9,780 nucleotides of DNA, from assembly GCA_013362555.1 (NCBI GenBank), contig JABFVX010000516.1:1-9780 (forward strand). Reading direction: 5' to 3'. How positions within the stretch are numbered: position 1 is the first letter of the stretch; the number at the start of each line of letters is the position of its first letter. The stretch is from Mycobacteriaceae bacterium (GTDB taxonomy: Bacteria > Actinomycetota > Actinomycetes > Mycobacteriales > Mycobacteriaceae). Positions 6,642-9,780 of this stretch are shown in pieces. The position numbers and the translations under genes were made by a program. The notes under the pieces were generated by a model, which worked only from the letters and a program-made list of their open reading frames with translations, had not been told where the DNA came from and made no database searches.

Positions 6642-6669
6642 GATAGGAGTGTCTGATCATACTTATCAG
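6640..6669. promoter_or_regulatory. Candidate OxyR operator over the oxyR start
   Basis: CTGATAGG (6640-6647) faces CTTATCAG (6662-6669), whose reverse complement CTGATAAG matches it in seven of eight positions. A third half-site, CTGATC at 6653-6658, makes a tighter pair, CTGAT-N7-ATCAG (6653-6669), centred on 6661. This inner palindrome encodes S-D-H-T-Y-Q at the OxyR N-terminus. In mycobacteria the corresponding start SDKTYQ is expected to be encoded by a more perfect version, and CTTATC/GATAAG half-sites are described for mycobacterial OxyR. Binding would cover the start site and allow autorepression. Half-sites are visible; binding is inferred. Confidence 0.45.
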
Positions 6670-7560
6670 CCGACCCTGTCACAGCTGCGTGCGTTCGTCG
6701 CGGTGGCAGAGTATCGACACTTCGGCACAGCGGCCGTGCGACTGAATGTGAGCCAGCCCACATTATCTCAGGCTTTGGCGGCGTTGGAAACCGGTCTCGG
6801 TCTGCAGCTGATCGAGCGCAGCACGCGGCGAGTTCTGGTGACGCCCGCAGGCAAAAGGCTACTGCCGCAAGCGATGGCGACCATCGAAGCCGCGGACAGG
6901 TTCGTGTCCTCGGCGAGCGGAGCGGGCGAGCTGCTGAGCGGGTCGCTGCGAATGGGCCTGATTCCCACCGTCGCGCCGTACGTGCTGCCTGCTCTGCTGC
7001 CCGCGCTGCGCGAACAGATGCCGGGACTCGCGTTGCAGGTGGTGGAGGACCGGACCGCGCGGCTGATCGACGGGCTGCGTGCGGGCGTCGTGGACGTTGC
7101 GGTGCTCGCCGTGCCGTCCGAGGCGCACGCCATGCTCGAGATTCCGCTCTACGCAGAGCCTTTCGAGGTGGTGGTGCCGACCGGCCACCCGTTGGCCGGC
7201 CGCGCGGACGTCGTTCCGCGTGAGCTCGGCGGCCTGCCGCTGCTGCTGCTCGACGAGGGACACTGCCTGCGCGACCAGACGCTGGACCTGTGCCGCTCGC
7301 ACCGGGCCCACCCGGCCGCTGTCGGAGACACCAGGGCCGCGTCGCTTGCGACCGTCGTGCAGTGCGTCGCAGGCGGGCTCGGCGTGTCGCTGATCCCGCG
7401 GATGGCTGTGCCCGTCGAAACCGCCCGCGGCGTCAGTACCGCGACGTTCGCCGACCCCGCCCCCGGCCGAACCCTTGGTTTGGTCTTCCGCTCCTCCAGT
7501 GCCCGCAGCGAGGACTACGAACACCTCGCCGACCTCATGCGTCGCCTGCGCCCGGACTGA
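6649..7560 (+). CDS. oxyR: Hydrogen peroxide-sensing regulator OxyR (LysR family)
   Basis: A 303-aa LysR-type regulator. The winged helix-turn-helix covers about residues 8-72 (QLRAFVAVAE, SQPTLSQALAALE), followed by a linker helix and a two-lobed sensor domain. The redox pair of E. coli OxyR (C199/C208 in HCLRDQ-x4-C) is present as C206 and C215 with the same spacing, so a peroxide-switched disulfide is expected. The gene is intact, unlike the decayed oxyR of M. tuberculosis. The start is uncertain: GTG 6649 gives the SDHTYQP N-terminus similar to mycobacterial OxyR and a leaderless promoter geometry. GTG 6622, nine codons earlier, has an AGAGG ribosome binding site at 6612-6616 but an unconserved extension that would place the TATACT inside the gene. 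Divergent from ahpC-ahpD, its expected target. Confidence 0.96.
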   Translation: MSDHTYQPTLSQLRAFVAVAEYRHFGTAAVRLNVSQPTLSQALAALETGLGLQLIERSTRRVLVTPAGKRLLPQAMATIEAADRFVSSASGAGELLSGSLRMGLIPTVAPYVLPALLPALREQMPGLALQVVEDRTARLIDGLRAGVVDVAVLAVPSEAHAMLEIPLYAEPFEVVVPTGHPLAGRADVVPRELGGLPLLLLDEGHCLRDQTLDLCRSHRAHPAAVGDTRAASLATVVQCVAGGLGVSLIPRMAVPVETARGVSTATFADPAPGRTLGLVFRSSSARSEDYEHLADLMRRLRPD

Positions 7561-7585
7561 ACGCCTGCGCTCGAGCCTCCGGCGT
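7561..7585. terminator. Weak hairpin between convergent oxyR and WGR gene
   Basis: ACGCC (7561-7565) can pair with GGCGT (7581-7585) around a loop holding the 8-bp palindrome GCTCGAGC (7569-7576). It lies immediately after the oxyR TGA in the 36-bp gap between convergent genes. The stem is only five base pairs and there is no T-run, so this is a poor terminator candidate. Nothing stronger is seen in the gap. Confidence 0.25.
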
Positions 7586-7596
7586 GTGGGAATCGG

Positions 7597-9018
7597 TCAG
7601 CGGAGCCTGCGGATGTCGCCGCGCACCCGGTAGAAACCGCCCCGGGCCGACTCCGTCACGACGTCGACCACATAGCGAGCGCCTGCTTCCCGAATGTCCC
7701 TGGGGAACTGCACGTTCCATGTCCGCTGATAGCCGGGCGACACCACGTGCATGCGAAGTTCGCCGCCGGCGTCGACGCACTCGATCACGACGTCCGCTGC
7801 CGGATCGGTGACGACCTCCACTGTGGCGCTGGGCGTCACGGCCGACATCTCCGGAGCCTTGACCGACACCGGCTTCGGAACCACGCCCGCCTCGGCGGCC
7901 CGAACGGCCGCGTCGCCCACAGCGAGACACGCCAGTGCGCCGCTGGTGGTGGCGAGATAGAGCTTCTCGTCGTGATACTGCATGGAGTACGCGGAGCCGC
8001 AGCCGGTGGCCAGCTTCCACAGCCGTTCTCCCGACGCGTCGAAACAGTAGACGGACGAATGGTTGTCGCCCGCGAACACGAAGGCGCCGTCCGGCGAAGC
8101 GGCGCAGGAGAACACCGCGGCATCGCAGTGGAACGTGCGCTCGGAGCGACCGTCTTTCGCCACCATCCGCACCTCGTGGGTGCTGGTGCCCGCGTACACC
8201 GCGCCGGCTTCCTGCCATCCGAACAGCACCGGCCCGCCGGTGAAGACGTGCCACAGCGGATTTCCCGCGGTCAGGCCATATTTCGTGACGCCCTCGGAAT
8301 GCCCGTGGTACACGCCGTCCGGGTCGATGCGGACCATCCACCCCGAGTCGCCGGTGCTGTCGCGCGCCCAGAGCGTCTGCTCCTCGTGGTCGATGACGGT
8401 GATCCGGCCCTCCTGGTCCGAGACGCCGAGGATCCCGTCGTGGATGTCGAGCCAGTAGATGTCGTCGGAGGTGAGTTCGTACGCCACCCGCGGCACTTTG
8501 CCGGACAGGTCGTACACCCGGCCGTCGTCGCAGCCCGCGTATATCCAGAAGTCGTCCGCAACAATGCATTTGACGGAATCCGGCACATGGAACCGGCCGG
8601 TGACCACGCCGTCGGGAGTCACGGTGAAGACGTCGCCGTTCTCATTGCCCACCCAGCACCGCCGCCCGTCGACGAAGATCCCGAAGGCGGGCGCGCCGGA
8701 ATCGAACGTCCACAGCAGCGGCGCGGATTTCGCGGTGGAACCGCGGCTGGCGATCGTGCGGCGCGCCGCCGATCGCGGCGCACGGGCGCCGCGGACGGCA
8801 GGCTCATACCCTTTACGCATTTTCTCGGCCACTTTCTTCGCTGCCGCGGCCGCCGCTTTCGCCGTATCGGCGAACGAGGAGATCTTGGTCTGCCCCTGGT
8901 CTCCGATCCGGCCGTAGCGAATGGTCACCTGCGTGCCCGCCACGATCACTTCGTAGAACTTGTGGGCCGATCCGCTGTTCTCGGACAGCTCCAGATACGT
9001 GGTACCCCCGGTGGTCAT
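7597..9018 (-). CDS. WGR-domain protein with beta-propeller, function unknown
   Basis: A 473-aa protein of unknown function. Residues 8-73 form a WGR domain (YLELSEN..., YGRIGDQGQ at 35-43, helix AAAAAAKKVAEKMRKGY); WGR modules bind nucleic acid ends in PARPs and also occur in bacterial MolR-like proteins. An Arg-rich linker follows (76-97). From about 100 to 370 comes a PQQ/WD-like propeller with repeated LW..xxxG strands (LLWTFDSG, TLWARDSTG, PLWHVFTGG, RLWKLATG) and GDxxxxVYCFDASG-type turns. The last 90 residues (about 385-473) are a separate segment with PGYQRTWNVQFP and GARYVVD..TESARGGFYR, which I cannot assign. No signal peptide or membrane segment, so probably cytoplasmic. ATG 9018 is chosen: Shine-Dalgarno GGAG at 9027-9030 with 8-nt spacing, and the WGR domain begins seven residues later; the open frame upstream to 9552 runs antisense-frame through usp. 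It lies 92 bp downstream of usp, without a clear terminator between. Confidence 0.88.
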   Translation of the reverse strand: MTTGGTTYLELSENSGSAHKFYEVIVAGTQVTIRYGRIGDQGQTKISSFADTAKAAAAAAKKVAEKMRKGYEPAVRGARAPRSAARRTIASRGSTAKSAPLLWTFDSGAPAFGIFVDGRRCWVGNENGDVFTVTPDGVVTGRFHVPDSVKCIVADDFWIYAGCDDGRVYDLSGKVPRVAYELTSDDIYWLDIHDGILGVSDQEGRITVIDHEEQTLWARDSTGDSGWMVRIDPDGVYHGHSEGVTKYGLTAGNPLWHVFTGGPVLFGWQEAGAVYAGTSTHEVRMVAKDGRSERTFHCDAAVFSCAASPDGAFVFAGDNHSSVYCFDASGERLWKLATGCGSAYSMQYHDEKLYLATTSGALACLAVGDAAVRAAEAGVVPKPVSVKAPEMSAVTPSATVEVVTDPAADVVIECVDAGGELRMHVVSPGYQRTWNVQFPRDIREAGARYVVDVVTESARGGFYRVRGDIRRLR

Positions 9019-9110
9019 CACAACAACTCCGCCCTCGCGACATTCGAACACGCTGAAACTATCAAGGGCTACCGACACAGTGGGAGTCGTCCGGAAGGGG
9101 CGCGGAAGCG

Positions 9111-9674
9111 CTATGCGTGGGCGAGGGTGTCGCGGGCGCGCAGGCGCAAAGTCGATGCGGCGGCGCGCAGCTTGCTCGCCCGGGTGCAGCCGAATCGGGC
9201 CGGGCCGGGCCGGGTCTCGTCGGGCGACACCACGAGTATGTCGAGTCCGGTAGCGCGCTCGAGCTCGGCGCCGAGGCTCCACCAGCGCCCCCGCAGGCCG
9301 TCCGCAGCGGCGTGGCCGACCACGATGAGGTGGGCGCCGGTGTCGGCGGCGACCTTCGGCAACACGACCGCGGGATGTCCGCGCACCGCGCGGCGCTCGA
9401 CGTCGACCGCGCCGTGCCGCGCGGCCGACTCGGCCGCGTCGCGCAGCAGATTGTCGATCGGGGTGGTGCCGCGCACCAGGTAGCCGTCCGCGCCGAGCGC
9501 GTCGGCGTAGGCCTCGATGTCGCGGTCGGGCCTGCGGGTGTCGTAGGCGCACACCAGGACCAGGCGCGCGGTGGTCGCCGCGGCCAGGTTCGCGGCCTTC
9601 TGCACGGCGTGGGCCGACGCCGCCGAGCCGGAGGCGCCGACGACGATGGTGTGGTAGGACTGGCTCGCTGACAT
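9111..9674 (-). CDS. Universal stress protein (UspA family, Rv1636-like)
   Basis: A single-domain Usp of 187 aa. The N-terminal strand and loop TIVVGASGSAASAHAV (9-24) and the LVRGTTPIDNLLRDA segment (66-80) resemble M. tuberculosis Rv1636, a cAMP-binding Usp. The nucleotide loop is altered: the usual G-x2-G-x9-G-S/T reads VVGHAAADGLRGRWWSLGAE (118-137), with Ala after the last Gly and different spacing, so ATP binding may be weakened or changed. After the final strand DILVVSP (145-151) comes a basic 36-residue tail absent from Rv1636, containing C162 by count in RFGCTRASK. ATG 9674 has a strong GGAGG (9682-9686, 7-nt spacer). Probably expressed under stress or hypoxia, by family analogy only; no DosR-type motif is seen upstream. 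The WGR gene lies 92 bp downstream and may share its transcript. Confidence 0.93.
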   Translation of the reverse strand: MSASQSYHTIVVGASGSAASAHAVQKAANLAAATTARLVLVCAYDTRRPDRDIEAYADALGADGYLVRGTTPIDNLLRDAAESAARHGAVDVERRAVRGHPAVVLPKVAADTGAHLIVVGHAAADGLRGRWWSLGAELERATGLDILVVSPDETRPGPARFGCTRASKLRAAASTLRLRARDTLAHA

Positions 9675-9705
9675 CGGCCTGCCTCCATTCGGGTCGGATG
9701 TTTCG

Positions 9706-9711
9706 AGCCTA
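9706..9711 (-). promoter_or_regulatory. Possible usp -10 element
   Basis: On the minus strand TAGGCT (TANNNT type) lies 31 nt before the usp ATG, leaving room for a roughly 25-nt leader containing the GGAGG ribosome binding site. No convincing -35 hexamer is seen 16-18 bp upstream, where the DNA is GC-rich. The rest of 9675-9780 shows only a weak AATCG...CGATT inverted repeat (9729-9733 and 9748-9752). Confidence 0.3.
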
Positions 9712-9780
9712 GAAACCCCGCCGCGGCGAATCGTCGTGCCGCAGTAGCGATTGCGCCTGCGACCCAGGTATGACGCCGGG

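Noticed and set aside
6610..6646. E. coli-type OxyR site (ATAG/CTAT quadruplet): ATAG at 6610, CTAT at 6635, ATAG at 6643
   Set aside because: The spacing (25 and 8) does not fit the regular 11-bp period of the E. coli motif; the CTGAT-type half-sites explain the region better.
7569..7576. GCTCGAGC palindrome as an operator
   Set aside because: An 8-bp GC-rich palindrome in a 36-bp gap between convergent genes is easily chance and no promoter is expected there.
7747..9483. Plus-strand open frame of 578 codons opposite the WGR gene and usp
   Set aside because: Antisense to two genes with clear domains and ribosome binding sites; no motif of its own.
9019..9552. N-terminal extension of the WGR protein up to 9552
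   Set aside because: The extra 178 codons overlap usp in another frame and are Arg-rich; ATG 9018 has a good Shine-Dalgarno and starts right at the WGR domain.
9770..9780. ATG at 9770 on the plus strand as start of a gene divergent from usp
   Set aside because: Only three codons are visible before the window ends and no convincing ribosome binding site precedes it.

Overview
The window is high-GC (about 70%) actinobacterial chromosome, most likely a member of the Mycobacteriales such as Nocardia or Rhodococcus. Reasons: NrdR begins with the actinobacterial MHCPFC..RR.CP.C pattern. AhpC and AhpD carry their active-site residues at exactly the Mycobacterium tuberculosis numbers (C61/C174/C176 and E118/C130/C133/H137). 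There is a secreted chorismate mutase of the M. tuberculosis Rv1885c type and a universal stress protein of the Rv1636 type. The genus is inferred. No tRNA, rRNA, CRISPR, insertion sequence or phage gene was seen, and gene density is normal for a chromosome.

Layout. Positions 1-145 hold a 19-bp hairpin and the promoter region of nrdR. nrdR (146-607, +) is the regulator of ribonucleotide reductase genes. It converges on hrpA (669-4670, -), a large DEAH-box RNA helicase. A perfect 30-bp inverted repeat fills the whole space between their stop codons. Behind hrpA on the same strand is a secreted chorismate mutase (4695-5279, -), 24 bp upstream of hrpA. A 15-bp hairpin then closes the peroxide-defence operon ahpC-ahpD (6499 to 5354, -). 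The divergent gene oxyR (6649-7560, +) shares an AT-rich regulatory region with ahpC. oxyR converges on a WGR-domain/beta-propeller protein of unknown role (7597-9018, -), which lies downstream of a universal stress protein (9111-9674, -). The final 106 bp are the stress-protein leader.

How the genes work together. OxyR (peroxide sensor, both redox cysteines present) with AhpC (peroxiredoxin) and AhpD (its reductase partner) is the clear functional unit. The Usp/WGR pair may be a second stress-related unit, but this is inference from adjacency. NrdR, HrpA and the chorismate mutase are separate housekeeping or secreted functions.

A recurring regulatory pattern: nrdR, oxyR and the chorismate mutase gene lack a usable Shine-Dalgarno sequence and have a TANNNT -10-like hexamer 6-8 nt before the start codon, as expected for leaderless mRNAs. 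hrpA is similar with a slightly longer gap. ahpC, the WGR gene and the usp gene have clear Shine-Dalgarno sequences. I see no convincing wholly new multi-gene system. The least explained gene is the WGR/propeller protein, and the most striking DNA structures are the stop-to-stop hairpin and the operator-like palindrome inside the oxyR start region.
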